A DNA stretch of 64,000 bases from Bisporella sp. PMI_857 (GCA_021307315.1 JAJSPD010000002.1:620001-684000), one strand, 5' to 3'; shown: positions 49,027-64,000, counted from the stretch's first letter. The notes: generated from the letters alone by a model not told the origin. Made by a program: numbers and translations.

Positions 49027-50780
49027 TCAAACATCATCAACCTTCAGCACCGCCCCGGTTCCTTGATTCAGCAGCACCTTCGTCCGTCTCGTGCTGGCTT
49101 TGCGGGGATTCGGCGCGTCGAAGATGTCTTTCATCTCTTCCAATGTCTTGCCCGCCGTTTCTACGAAAAAGAAGTAAATGATGACCATCTCGATCACGAT
49201 CCAGACGATATACACGAGATATAGCTTCCACCCGATCTTTGAAATTCCGACGCTGATGCCATACGTGTTAACCACCATGGCGACGTTCAAAAACAAAAAG
49301 TTGAGCCCGGATCCCTTGGCGCGCGTGCGGTTCTCTAGGCACTCCACGGCATAGAGGGTTTGGAGAGGCGTGAAGCCCCAGGCGAAGATGATACCGAAGA
49401 GGAAGATGGAGACGATGACGCCGTAGGATAGCGAGGCTTTTTTCTCGGCTTCGGCGGTGAAGGCCGTGAGCATGATGTAAGAGATCAGTGCGCCGGAAAG
49501 ACCAGCGAGCATCATGACACGGCGGCCGAGCTTGTCGAGCAGGGTAGCACCGTAGATGGCGCCAAGCATGCTGAAGATAGGGTTTATGGCGTTGATGAGG
49601 AGTTGTTTGTTCTTGTCGTGAATTCCAGCGTTCTCAATCATACTAGGCATAAAGTAGGATACGACGTTGTTCCCTTGAGAAGTGTGAAGTCAGTGAATAT
49701 TCTTAGCAAGCCTCGGTGGAAGTTCTAGAACCTACCTGACCATTGCCCAAAGAAGGACATGCCAATCACCATGTAAAGTCTATATCGTGCACCGCGGGTA
49801 TTGACCAATTCTCGCATGTCCCACCATGGGTTTTCGTTGCGGAAAAGCGCCATCTGCTCTCTGATTTCCTGGTACTCCAGCTGCACAATCGGCGAGTTCT
49901 CGTCGCCATCTCCATGGTACTTGGCAAGAACGGCCAACCCTTCTTCTTGTCGATCGTGGGCAATCAACCAACGTGGACTTTCTGGGAAGAACAGAATCAA
50001 AACCATGACAACGGAGGGGAGACCAGCCTGCACGATGGTAGGGACACGCCACGCCCAGGCCGTGGTGAAGTTTTTGTTCGAGCCATAGGTCGTCCAGCCA
50101 GCTAAGATATTACCAAGCCACCAAAAATTGTTATACATTCCGGCCATTGTACCACGATAAGCTGGGTGCGCAAGCTCGACAGTGTATGCTGGGCCAGCTG
50201 CAGATGCAAGTGCAGCTCCGAAACCGAGAACAAAACGTCCTCCTTGGAAAGCGGCGAGGTTTTGTGCTGACCCTTGGACCGCGGTTCCAATTACGACAAT
50301 GAGACATCCAATAAAGATACACCATTTTCGGCCGTATCCATCAGCAATGAAGCCGCAGAATGGGAACGCGGCAATTTGTCCTAGATTGTAGATGATGAAG
50401 ATGATGCCGGTGCTCGATCCAGCTCCACTTAGCCCGAATGACCGTTGATACGGAATCATGGTGTTGATCGCCCCCATGAGCGAGGAATCTATAAAATATG
50501 TTAGCATTGCAGTCCAATATTTTACTTCTGCACGATTTTACATACCAAATCCGTTCATGGTCGAGACCATATAACCAACTGCCATGATAAAGTAGAGTTT
50601 CAGCATGTTCTGTGACAGCAAGGAAGGCTTCTGCGCCTCCACAGCTGCAGCAAGAGCTACGCTTGCAGCATTGAGTTCGACAACATTGTTGTCTGCCTTG
50701 TCGGCGTAGGCGACCTCAGCATGCTGCTTTTCATCGTGTTCTGCGGCACCTCCAGCTCCTTGGTGAACTGTGGTAGACAT
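49027..50780 (-). CDS. LAC12-like sugar permease (MFS sugar porter family)
   Basis: Exons 50780-50546, 50488-49736 and 49673-49027 (introns of 57 and 62 nt) give 544 residues with about twelve membrane segments. Sugar-porter signatures are present: DGYGRKWCIF in the loop after TM2, RFVLGFGAALASAAGPAY, LFFPESPRWLIAHDR in the middle loop, LLDKLGRRVMML, and the closing FFFVETAGKTLEEMKDIF. The sequence style (GFDSSLMGAINTM, QWSGNNVVSYFMPSM) is that of the fungal lactose/galactose-type branch that includes K. lactis Lac12. It is in the plasma membrane and should import a sugar with protons. The divergent GH2 beta-galactosidase, lacking a signal peptide, makes lactose or another beta-galactoside the most likely substrate. 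ATG 50780 was chosen over 50846 because it yields the usual acidic cytosolic start MSTTVHQGAGG. Confidence 0.9.
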
Positions 50781-52384
50781 GACTGTAGAAGTCCACAAAG
50801 TGTGGGGAGAGAAATGCAAGAGGAAATGATAGACAGCCAGAGGCATGAATCGTAGGCGACATGGTGGCTCTTTATAGTTTCCTGCAGCTGTCTGGTTTTT
50901 CCTGGGGAGTAGTATTGGCTAACTAGTCGATCAACCCCATGGGAGTTCAACGCGTGGTTTGACTAGGACTCCCCCCTCATTCTTCTTCTGTATATCGACC
51001 GTACAGGATCGTCGTGTTAATCTACTTGCATAGCATAGCGTCTACCAACGCCCCCCCCCGGGCACCCAGGTTCAGGTTCTGTAGAGTAGAGCGAGGAAGA
51101 GATGAGGAGCCCCGCATCGTGGCAGGCCTCGGCCCCGGCAAACCTTCTTCTTTTGTTGTTGTGCCCGGAGCACAATAGCAAATGAACCTCATTTTTCCTG
51201 GCGAAGCCCACTTCCGAACCAAAAAAACAAATCAGGATAGGGCAAGAAGTGCTTGTTTGCCTGCTTTGGGTGGTATGGTGTGGCGTTTTGATGAGATGAG
51301 TGGCTGCGGAACGGGCGTGTTGGCCAAGGAACAAGCAAGGGAAAAATTTTATATCGCCAGACAATTGCCGGGAGGAGCGTCAATCGCAAAGAGCAAATGG
51401 AAGGGTTACGGCAAGCAGCAGCAGCGGTAGTTGTTTGATCAAGAGTGATGAAAGAATAGGCTGGTTGCATATGCCGATGCAGTCAGCATACAGATATTCA
51501 ATGTTCTTGTTCGTGGTAAGCCATAAATGATAATGTATACCAACATTCTACCATAAGTGCCTCCAGGAAGTTTACCGGTAATTTGTCCGAGAGTCCACCG
51601 GCCGAAGCTTCGGGACTAGCACCCGAGAAGCCCTTCTAATCTCTATTAGGTAAAGTCTACTTATCCTACTATGTACTTACAATATAGTAGGAACTAGCAT
51701 GGCTGGAGACTCCAAAAATCCCCCCCAACTTTGAATAGTACAAATACGCTAAGAGAAGAGCCACAAAGTCATGTAAACCTAGGGAATACCCCATTCTTGA
51801 TGCCTTGCTGCGTTTGGATTGGCTACGCTAACATCCGCACAACGGCGCTGGGGATGTCGGAGCCGATGAACACCTGACTCGAGACAAACAATAGGCTGAC
51901 TTGAACACGAAAAGGGCTGGCTTTTGCTAATAAAGATCTAAATATCTAGCACTAACCATGACGACGCTCTCCTTTTCACGTCCGTAATGACAGAAACTAT
52001 CCCTATCAATGACTTTGCTAACTCAGAATATGGCTTGCTGAATTGTTCTAGATTCGAGCTAAGTGCACAGAGTTCAAGTCTAAGGGTTTCGAGTTATCAT
52101 ATCATATGATTATAGAAAACTTCTGCCAGACGAGGGTGTCCCTTACTCTTTGATACACTCGACTTGTTCTCTAGCCCACGAATGCTTCGTATCCATCATT
52201 ACACGTGGGAGTGGCGACTAGAACGAATCTATCCCACTAACGATCGTGTCACAGAGGTAGTACCACTACATTGGTCTTGCAGATCATGACTGGATATTTC
52301 ATGAATTTCTAAGAAGCTTTAAACTTCCACTACTATACCCTTTGACATTTCGTGTTTACATTAAGGAGAAGTCGATACAGAAAG
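50781..52384. promoter_or_regulatory. shared divergent promoter of permease and beta-galactosidase
   Basis: 1.6 kb between divergent ATGs. TTTATAGTTT near 50871-50880 lies about 95 nt from the permease start, a possible core element. The middle holds a CGG/CCG-rich patch (51575-51625) with a palindromic CGG-N9-CCG. A C9 run sits at 51051-51059. No gene is supported inside; several 66-115 codon frames overlap one another. Confidence 0.6.
51608..51630. promoter_or_regulatory. CGG-N9-CCG palindrome, candidate Zn2Cys6 activator site
   Basis: CTTCGGG - seven bases - CCCGAGAAG, an imperfect inverted repeat centred near 51618, roughly midway between the two divergent start codons. Inverted CGG triplets are the usual target of Gal4-like binuclear-cluster activators. 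The spacing differs from the N11 of Gal4/Lac9. A second, tighter pair (CGG-N8-CCG) lies at 51576-51589. Confidence 0.4.
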
Positions 52385-55928
<3,544 letters not shown>

Positions 55929-56070
55929 ATTTGGCAATACAGAAAATAAGAATATGATGTATAATTGCAAAGGGAGGGGTGCTTGGAAGTATGTACGTTG
56001 ATTGAATATATACAGCTGAATATTCCTCTTATACCAGATATATCCTTCCTATGTCCCTTGATGAGGCTCT

Positions 56071-57174
56071 TTACAAGCACTGTGAGTACCACTCATTGCT
56101 ATAAGTGCAGGTTGTGCCCTCTACACAAGTTCCACTACCGGCCCATCCACTTCCTCCGCATTGCGCGTACTTCGGTAGTGTCCCGGCTGGAGCAGCAGTT
56201 GTCGTCACCGGCGCAGCACTCGTGACAAGTGTCGTCTGTGTAGGCTTGGCCGTCGTGCTTGGACTAGCCGGATCACTAACCACCACGCCACCTGGGCCAG
56301 CGACGCTCGTGGTCAGGGAACCGCTCTCGATATACACGCCGCTGAAGTAGAAATCCTCGTTGGTATCTGTGCGGCCGCTGACGGGGAGCTCGAGGACGCC
56401 CAAGTGCCAGTCAGCGCCGTTGGATGAGGTTGAGGCGGAGACGGCGGAGACAGTAAGGGTTAGCGGAGAGGAACCGGTGGAGTGCCAAAATGCTACTGTG
56501 TTGGCGGTAAAGTCCTGGTTCTGTGTTAGTGCGTCATGGATGGAAGGGGGAAGGAGAGGTGGACATACAATCTCGTATGCAACATTATGCCACACATCCG
56601 CAACCCACTCAGTGCTCCACTTGCTCTGTCCACCGACGAACCACTGCAGAGCCGTATTCGAGTTTCCGCTCGCACCGCTGATCCACCCGCTCTTCAACTC
56701 GGTGAAATGCGACTCGAAAAAGTTGATCTGGTGTTCTCGATAGATGGAGGGAGCGTTAGTGGCGGAACGCTTGATGCTGAAATGATACCACACCTTTCCC
56801 TTGTTGATGGCGGCGGTGGTCTGTGGAATGAGTTCTGTGCGACGCATATTCTGGCCGTTCCAGTACGCTGTGCTGTCAAGCGTGAATTTGGCACCTTGCT
56901 TGCTGCCGCTGTCGGCGGGGTTCTTGTAGCTTGAGGCAAGGTTAACGTAGGCCGTCACAGCGCTGGATCCGTGCTGGGAATGTTAGCCGCTGTTCTGTGA
57001 AGGATTAAAGAGGAGATATACAATATAATATTGATAGGGCCCGACTTGGTTACTCCATGACCAGTTGTTTAGGTCGGTGCTGGATGTGAACTCGTTGAAT
57101 CTTCCATCCCAGAGAATCGCGCCGAATGCAGTACCGGCGCTTGCCAGAGTAGCAACAGCTTTTGGGAACAGCAT
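56071..57174 (-). CDS. glucuronan lyase, PL20 family, with C-terminal CBM1
   Basis: Exons 57174-57022, 56973-56569 and 56514-56071 (introns of 48 and 54 nt) give 333 residues; an in-frame ATG at 57189 would add five. A signal peptide ([18 protein letters not shown]) leads into the PL20 catalytic domain: [73 protein letters not shown], and [12 protein letters not shown]. These blocks match the fungal glucuronan lyase family, which cleaves beta-1,4-glucuronan by beta-elimination. A Thr/Ala/Pro-rich linker joins a fungal cellulose-binding module at the C-terminus ([15 protein letters not shown] then [12 protein letters not shown]), so the enzyme is probably targeted to plant or algal cell-wall material. 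Its stop lies 142 bp from the stop of the convergent beta-galactosidase gene. Confidence 0.93.
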
Positions 57175-57189
57175 CTTTAGAGTTTCCAA

Positions 57190-58225
57190 TCAACAGAATA
57201 CGCGGTCATTCATAGAAATGGTTGGGATGGACAAAAGAAAGTCTAGGCTCTAGGGCACGACCTGGAATTTAAACCTTCGAGATGCCCATGAAGTGATCAT
57301 CTGAACGACAGATATAGACATCGAAATTCGCCATAGCAAGGCAGTGCGGTCCGTATTGTCAAGTATCATATAACCATGAAGCTTGATTCGACTCCCACAC
57401 GTCCCAGCTACTTTATCCGGGGCATCGCAATGCGGAACACTTATTCCGCGGCGGTCCACAGTGGTAGGGAGCGGCGGGCTATCATTGCAGATATTTCTCC
57501 ATCAGCTGTTAAGGCGGGAAAGGGAGAGCATATGCCCATGGCCCTACAACTTGTGCAATAAACGAGGGGTGAAATCCTTTGGCTTGCTGGGGGGAAGCAG
57601 TGCTTTTGGTAGTATCTCACGCAAACAAGTATTCATCATCATATCAATGGTAAGTTTGCAGATCATGTCTTGTCAGGGCGGTCCGTCTCTGCCGATGGGC
57701 TTGGGAAGAGCCGTGATTTGAGGCTGTTAAAATCGGATGGAGAAATGAATTCCGGCAAATATATTGAAGTTGTTTCAAGCAGAGAGGTTTATCCCGCGCT
57801 TGCTTCTCCACATTTCGCTTGTGACCCTAGTTCCTGCCAAGAACCTTGTCAAGATCAATGGCTGGTCATGTGATGTGAACAAACCGTAAATATCTGTCGT
57901 CATTTCAGATGCCTCTCCCATAGGCACAAGCTAATGTATAGTCTGTTCAATTGCAAACACACCAATACCATATTGTGGCGGTTGTTTGGTTGAATGTGAT
58001 ACCTGTTTCGATAGCAAGGCACATGCCTTGAATGTGGGACAACAGCCCGCTGAAGTATCCTCCCTCTATTTGTTTTGTCTATTTTTTCTTTTAAAATACT
58101 TTCTACTTGTCCTTCTCTTTTGAAGTGTTAGGATGCATCACATGCATATCTAAATGCAACGCTTACATCGCCTCGCTCAAACGCTTCTCACATCAATGAC
58201 CATGGGATCTAACATCGCCCTCTCT
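57190..58225. other. intergenic, PL20 upstream region
   Basis: 1.0 kb with the PL20 promoter and the 3' region of the FAD oxidoreductase, both on -. Short frames (57376-57561, 57383-57721) are unsupported. No clear regulatory site by eye. Confidence 0.5.
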
Positions 58226-60026
58226 TTAATGTGCTGCACCAAAGATGTCCCCGCCCTCGGGTCCATTCTTTGCTTTCTGCAGTCGCTCTGCGGAGGTCTT
58301 CATGATATGCGGAAGTCCTACATCGTCAAATGGCTTGTCCTTTATGATCATTTCCGCGACGCCTTTTGCTGCCAGCCAGATGATCGGCACTATTGCACCA
58401 GTCAGTACCTAAGGTCAAGAAATCAGGAACCAGTTTGATACATACTCCCATGCCCATTAAATCCAGCAATTATGATCTGACCAGGTCTACCAGGTACATC
58501 TCCAACGTGCGGTAGAGAATCCCACGAATATCCCATAACTGCATTCGTTGTTAGACCTACCAGTTTCCTGGGAAATCCTAGTAAGCATATCCATAATACT
58601 TACCGCCAGTCCAGATCTTGTCAACCTTGGCCCCAGAATTGTCCCATCCTCGGAAAGTTCGTTGCATATATCCATCATAGTAGTCCTTTGCAGCCTCGAT
58701 CAACACACCGTCATCGACGTTGTTAAACCATTGCTCTTTGAATGGACGGAAGGTGTGGGATGCGCCACCAACGATGATACTGCCATCGTGCCGAGGGATC
58801 AGGTAGTCGAGGCCGAAGCCGTCGGGAGTATAGATTATGTAAGAATTCGTTACCAAAGGCGCGGCGAGCGAGGCTGTTTTGGGAACGCTGATTCGGGAGC
58901 ATATCCCTTTACTGCGGATTTGGGTCAATGACGCTGAGATTATGAGAGACATGTGACTTTGGGAAGTAAGACTTTGGGAAAGCTTACCAAGGTACGATAC
59001 TCGCTGAGTATTCCGGGATTAGTCCTGATACATAGCCATTATTCGCATGAATGACCTTCTTTGCTCTCATAGACCCTCTTGGAGTTTCAACCACGAAGTC
59101 ACCAGCCGGCAATTGTGTGACTTTGGTCACTGGTATCTGAGTCTGAAGGTGCACACGACCCGTTCCAAGAGCCTTCTTTAGTAAATGAATAATGAATTTA
59201 TACGGCCAAAGTGTTGCAGCTGTATAAGTGGCACATGCTTTTGCTCCCTTTACTCCAGAAACCTATCATGTCCATCAGTGCCACTAAAACGAATCTAAAG
59301 GCTAGAAGATATGACCTTACCCCTTCAGCAGCTTCGCCGTTCGTCCAATCCACATCCTCCATGTACCCCAACCCTTTCATACTATCATAGACCGCCTTCG
59401 CAGCATCGGCCCCTTTCTGGTTAGTATACGCATTACACGTCCTCGTAAGCACAAAATCGCAATCGACCTCATCCTCCGAGATAAACTTTTTGAGGGCTTT
59501 CAGATTAGCGATCTCATACTTAGCCCACTCTTCTCCGGCCTCAACACCATATCGCTTGATGTACGTAGGAATATGGCCGTAGAGATCTGGGCGGACGTGT
59601 CCTCCTACCCTTCGTTATTAAATGCTCGATGGAAGGGCAGAAGAGGAGAGTTCTGTGAGGAAGAGAAGCGAAGGTACCATTGCGGCCAGTGGCTCCCGAA
59701 CACACTCCACGAGCTTCGAGGATGGTGATAGAGAGTTTGGATGCTTCACCGCTTGATTCAGCCTCGACAAGGTGGTGGGCTGTCGCTACACCAGCGAAAC
59801 CGGCGCCGATGATTAGAATATCGGTTGATTCTGGTAGTGCTTCGCTACTTCTATGATCATGAAGCTCGTGGAGCTCTTCGTGCCAGAACGGCTTAGTTGT
59901 GTCTCCCACGTGTGGAAGAATGGGCTGACGGTTTAGATTCAGCTCGGGCTTTGGCGGTGAAGTCGCCATATTAAGGCTCTGGATTGCGTCAGGGTAGAAT
60001 CTTGCTCGGGGGACAGCAGACTTCAA
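58226..60026 (-). CDS. FAD-dependent oxidoreductase, DAO superfamily
   Basis: Exons 60026-59678, 59604-59321, 59262-58988, 58911-58604, 58538-58446 and 58389-58226 give 490 residues; starting at the in-frame ATG 59969 would remove 19. The dinucleotide-binding motif is DILIIGAGFAGVATAHHL (GAGFAG at 74-79), followed by EARGVCSGATGRNGGHVRP, KVIHANNGYVSGLIPEY, DYLIPRHDGSIIVGGASH, and the C-terminal second FAD contact GQIIIAGFNGHGMP. This is the D-amino-acid oxidase / gamma-glutamylputrescine-oxidase-like class, which oxidises amines or amino acids with release of H2O2 and ammonia or an aldehyde. No peroxisomal targeting tripeptide at the C-terminus (ends GAAH). The neighbouring divergent amino-acid permease suggests the two genes import and oxidise the same nitrogen compound; the substrate is unknown. 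Confidence 0.92.
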
Positions 60027-61205
60027 ACCGTCTTGGAATTGTGAGTGCAGTAGTAAAAATCACGCGAGAGAGAGATTAAGTTCGACTCAGCAAAGCGGGT
60101 CTAATGCGAGAAGAATAAATCGAGACGAATCCGGGGACGTGGGCCATGCCTGAGTCAGTTTGTTAAATGAACCCTTGTGTCCAGATATCAAACTACATCT
60201 CCAAATTCCCGTTCCTTCTTCTGCAGGATGAGATAGCGAAGTGCGATTGCATACTTTGTAGATAGGTTGACACACCCACTCTTCTGATTGCCAAGTTTGA
60301 TGCCAAGCTCGGTGGCATGATCTTTGCTGGGTAAAATAACGCCAATATGAGCTTATCTGTTTATCTGTACTTTTAGGGGAAGGGTAGGGGTAAAGATGGA
60401 GGCGTGATAACTCAAAGCATTGCATGATGCTTTATCCGGTTTTCGTTCACATATTCAGCAAGTTGAGGAAATGGCCGCAACATCCTAACGATATCCTGAA
60501 CATGAACCGAGCGTAGAACCGTCCATCTTTACTTCAGGCGGTAGAATAGATAAGAGTATGTCTCGCTGCTCGATGACTATCTAATATTGCAATTAACATA
60601 GCAGCCTCCAGCAATGTTATGCCATTTCTCCTTTCTGTTCAAAAATACTGAGCTCTGCATTATGTAGGTAGGTTGCTAAGTCGGATTCGTGCGGGGAGAT
60701 ACGCTCAGGGTCTATCACATATTGACACCATGGATGCAACACAACCTCGTGGATGGAAGACAAAAAAGGAAAAAGGGAGACGTCACGGTTACATGCTCTA
60801 TATATTGCACTCATAGCTGGCAGCCATTCGTTGATTGGCCATTGTAAATGAATACCCTTGTGCCTGTGTTCGAAACCTCGGTATCACTTGACATGTATTG
60901 CCAATAGACAAGCATGATGCATGATTTTATGCTTCCAGAAGCCTGCGTATGCAGCACGGTTGTGTGATCCCCATGGTATCAAGAAATTATTGGCCCTTAT
61001 CTTTACACCAACGTGGTTACATTGAACGCTCCTTAGACATGCAGAACTTCCATGCAATCTTCATATTACTCCTGATAAGAGACCGCAGATCACAAGCATA
61101 GATGCAACCACCACATAAAGAATTGGTGTCGACCTTTGGATTTAAGTCCCAGGGTCCTCCCGAGAGTTCCCAAGAATTCCCCAGAAAGTTTCATCATTTA
61201 TCAAG
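60027..61205. promoter_or_regulatory. divergent promoter region, FAD oxidoreductase / amino-acid permease
   Basis: 1.2 kb between divergent starts. GATAA elements on either strand (for example TTATCTGTTTATCTG near 60353-60367 and TGATAAG near 61073-61079) could bind AreA-type nitrogen regulators; this is a pattern match only. No gene is supported. Confidence 0.5.
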
Positions 61206-63341
61206 ATGGCCCAAGCTGACCAAGCAAATTCGCCAGAGGAGAAGGGGATTTATGACGCTGATGAGAAGGCTCTCTATGTGAATAACACCCCTTCCTATGG
61301 TCCAGAAGAGGCTACACAAGGAGAATCCAATGCCATTGAGTTCAAGGAGACCCAAGAACTGAGGTGAGACTGCTATATACTGAAATAGAATCTTTACGTT
61401 ATCTAATTCTCTTTGAAGGAGAGGCCTAGCCCAACGGCACATTCAAATGATTGCATTGGCCGGTACCATTGGAACTGGTCTCTTCTTAGGTTCTGGCAAG
61501 GCTATTGCTCGAGGCGGACCTCTTGGAGCGTTGTATGTTCTCGTACACATAAAGAATAGGATCGTTTGGCTGATCTTTGTAGAATGGGATATACCTTTGT
61601 TGGTATACTCGTATCAGGAGTCGTCATGTCGATCGCAGAACTAAGGTAAGTATCGTATTGTGTCCATAATCGTGGTATTGGTTTCTGATATGTCATAGTG
61701 CATTGGTTCCTCTGAGTGGTGGTATCATTCGGCATGCACATCATTTCGTTGACCCTGCACTGTCATTTGCGAATGGTTGGAACTCGATATACAACTCTAT
61801 GATGACACTTCCTGCCGAAATGGTTGCTGCGGCCGTCCTGGTAGAGTTCTGGAACCAAGAGATTAATTCAGGCGTTTGGATCGCTGTCTTTGGACTGTTA
61901 TTGGTTCTTAGCAATATGTTCTTCGTCCGAATCTATGGAGAGTTGGAATTCAGCTTTGCGATCCTGAAGATCATGCTAATTGTTGGGCTTAACATAATGG
62001 TACATATCTCCAAGAATATCACAGATGCTCTTTGCTGATGAAATCAAGGCATTGGTAGTAACTTGCGGAGGTGGTCCAGATCACCGTGCATACGGATTTC
62101 AATACTGGCGCAATCCAGGTCCTTTCGTACAGTACTTAGGGTTCCCTGGGGTATGACTGCCAAGAAGCATCCGTTGTTGCAAGAAACAAGACTAACTTTT
62201 ACCCTAGGCGAAAGGACAGTTCATGGGCTTTTGGAGCACATTTTCCAATGCTGTCTTTGCGTATTCCGGGGTGGAAAATATATCACTAGCTGCAGCAGAG
62301 ACACAAGCTCCCAGAAGGAATATGTAAGCATCTTGCTTGAGTAATTCCAGAAGTTTATATCAGCTGCACTTCGATAAAGAAATACTAACCTCGTGACAGC
62401 CCCATCGCAGCCAAGAGAATCTTTGTGAGAGTCAGCCTGTTTTATGGTATGCTCAATTTCCACTGCGAGATGGTTGAACTGCTGACTGATTCGATAGTTC
62501 TATCAATCTTCATGGTTGGACTTATCGTGCCTTCAAATGACGAGCATCTTCAAGTCTCCACTGGAGATGCAGCACAGTCTCCATTCGTCATCGCAGCTAA
62601 AAGAGCAGGAATCAAAGTAGTTCCTTCAATCATCAATGCGGTGGTACTAACGTCTGCCTGGAGCGCTGGAAACTCTGGCCTTCTTGGAAGCTCCCGAAAT
62701 CTCTATGGACTTGCGCGTGAAGGCAAGGCACCAAAGTTCTTCTTACGGATCAACCGCTTCGGTATACCATATGTGGCCGTAACGTTCATGAGTCTCTTCA
62801 TTTGCCTTGGTTTCATGAGTCTGTCCACGAACGCCTCCACTGCTTTTGGATGGCTACAAGATCTCGTTTCCGTCGCAACGCTTGTCAACTGGATCGTCAT
62901 CTGCATCGTTTACCTACGTGTCTTCTATGGGATGAAGAAACAAGGTATCTCTCGCAGTGATCTGCCCTGGAAAGGGCCACTCCAGCCATATCTTGCCTGG
63001 AGCGGTCTCATCTCTTTCGGAATATTGGTGTTTTTCGGTGGGTATGTCGTCTTCATACACGGCCAGTAAGTAATCTCTCACCCTCTGACTCTGCGTAGAC
63101 TCAATGGGGTCACTAATAACATTCTCCTCGTAGCTGGGATGACGAGACATTTGTCTCGTCATACATAAATATTCCCCTTGTACTCATATTCTACTTTGGG
63201 TACAAGTTCACCAAGAAGACGAAAATCATTCCCCTAGCAGAAATTCCCATTCAGCATTTTATTGACATTGCCAATGCAACTCCAGAGCCTCCAGCTAAGC
63301 CTGTTGTTGGCTGGAGAAGACTAAATATTCTCTGGAGCTAG
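61206..63341 (+). CDS. amino-acid permease, APC superfamily (yeast amino acid transporter family)
   Basis: Nine exons (61206-61363, 61419-61532, 61583-61645, 61699-61999, 62049-62150, 62208-62323, 62400-62446, 62498-63065, 63134-63341) give 558 residues with about twelve membrane segments. The family signature is complete: [58 protein letters not shown], the proton-coupled loop LVPLSGG, then [34 protein letters not shown] and [21 protein letters not shown] hydrophilic acidic N-terminus of about 50 residues is cytosolic and carries Lys residues suited to ubiquitin-controlled endocytosis. It imports an amino acid or related amine across the plasma membrane; the exact substrate is not readable. 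Divergent to the FAD oxidoreductase. Confidence 0.93.
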
Positions 63342-63806
63342 ACGGAGGACAGTTTTGTTCCTCGTGGCTAGAAAAATATATGGTCAGCCATGATATTTGA
63401 AGCGTACGCAGTCCGGGCGATGATAGTCGGAAATTAAAGCCTCAAACCCTTCTGAGAAAACCCACCATCTATGGCTATAACTATAACGCCGCGAACTCCC
63501 CCTTATCTAGCTGTAAAACTAAACTACAATTTTTGAGCAAAGTAGTGCAAATCCAGAATAAGACCTAAGTTGCATTACCTAAACCTAGTCAGATAAATTA
63601 CAGAAACTGCAACAAAGATCGAGACTTTTGTTCTCCCAAACGGTTTTCCTCCACCTACTCATAAAAATTCCGCCTAACTATGTCTTTGCAAATTTATCGA
63701 TTTTGTGCTTCAGCATGCACCAATAATGAGAAAAAGGGGATACATGACCATCAAATCCGATCCTCTGCTCAGGTTACGCCATCGATCCTATCCAATACTC
63801 GGTCGT
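63342..63806. other. intergenic, convergent 3' ends
   Basis: 465 bp between the permease stop (+) and the stop of the VOC-family gene (-). Nothing else seen. Confidence 0.5.
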
Positions 63807-64000
63807 CTACTGTTCTGTAACGGGTGCGTGGCATACCACCTCGATATTATTCCCAGCAGGATCCAACACAAAGGCAGCGTAGTAGTTTGGGTGATAGTGC
63901 CTTACACCCGGAGGACCATTGCACTTGCCACCTGCTGCTATCCCGGCAGCATGAAATGCATCGACCACAACTCGGTCTGACAATACGACATGGTCAATCA
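63807..64000 (-). CDS. glyoxalase/bleomycin-resistance (VOC) family protein, C-terminal part
   Basis: The last 64 codons of a gene that continues past the window edge. The frame reads IDHVVLSDRVVVDAFHAAG, then GPPGVRHYHPNYYAAFVLDP and AGNNIEVVCH before TAG at 63807-63809. The DP-x-GN-x-IE-x-V ending, with its metal-ligand glutamate, and the YYAAF strand are typical of single-domain VOC proteins (glyoxalase I / dioxygenase fold). The substrate cannot be told from this fragment. Confidence 0.85.
   Translation of the reverse strand, partial: IDHVVLSDRVVVDAFHAAGIAAGGKCNGPPGVRHYHPNYYAAFVLDPAGNNIEVVCHAPVTEQ

Noticed and set aside
50781..52384. A regulator gene between permease and beta-galactosidase
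   Set aside because: Only overlapping frames of up to 115 codons without a zinc-cluster or other DNA-binding motif.
56536..56934. 132-codon plus-strand frame inside the PL20 gene
   Set aside because: Shadow frame opposite the conserved PL20 domain.

Overview
The window is nuclear DNA of a filamentous ascomycete (Pezizomycotina). Genes are cut by many introns of about 47-80 nt with GTRNGT donors and YAG acceptors, they lie on both strands without operons, and the gene set is typically fungal: argininosuccinate lyase, UFD2, VFA1, YVH1, SIW14, laccase, a CBM1-tagged lyase and MFS/APC transporters. The flavour is that of a plant-debris saprotroph or plant-associated fungus, possibly a leotiomycete, but the class is only an impression. 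I rebuilt exon structures by hand from reading frame, splice signals and family conservation. For all complete multi-exon models the exon lengths sum to a multiple of three.

Layout. 1-11 kb: the 3' end of an MFS drug:H+ antiporter-like gene, a large disordered protein of unknown function, a DHA2-type MFS transporter interrupted by an in-frame TAG, and a cyclase-family (kynurenine-formamidase-like) hydrolase. 12.5-14.8 kb: a C2H2 zinc-finger protein. 14.8-21.4 kb: a long stretch with no gene I can support, containing simple repeats. 21.4-39.3 kb: housekeeping genes (YVH1-like phosphatase, VFA1-like Vps4 partner, argininosuccinate lyase, the ubiquitin E4 ligase UFD2, an ER J-protein of the HLJ1 type, a small conserved protein, a SIW14-like phosphatase) and a small secreted protein. 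40.4-42.5 kb: a laccase. 45.5-48.2 kb: a long disordered regulator-like protein with a conserved Cys/His-rich block.

49-64 kb is a catabolic region. A LAC12-like sugar permease and a LacZ/LAC4-like GH2 beta-galactosidase are transcribed divergently from a 1.6 kb shared promoter, the same arrangement as the LAC12-LAC4 locus of Kluyveromyces lactis. A secreted PL20 glucuronan lyase with a CBM1 follows. A FAD-dependent amine/amino-acid oxidoreductase and an APC-family amino-acid permease form a second divergent transporter-enzyme pair. The window ends inside a glyoxalase/VOC-family gene.

The points most worth checking are the LAC-type divergent pair and a CGG-N9-CCG palindrome in its promoter, the premature stop in the DHA2 transporter, very short exons in three genes, and an unusual arginine in the P-loop of the SIW14-like phosphatase. 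I found no convincing tRNA, rRNA, CRISPR or intact transposon.
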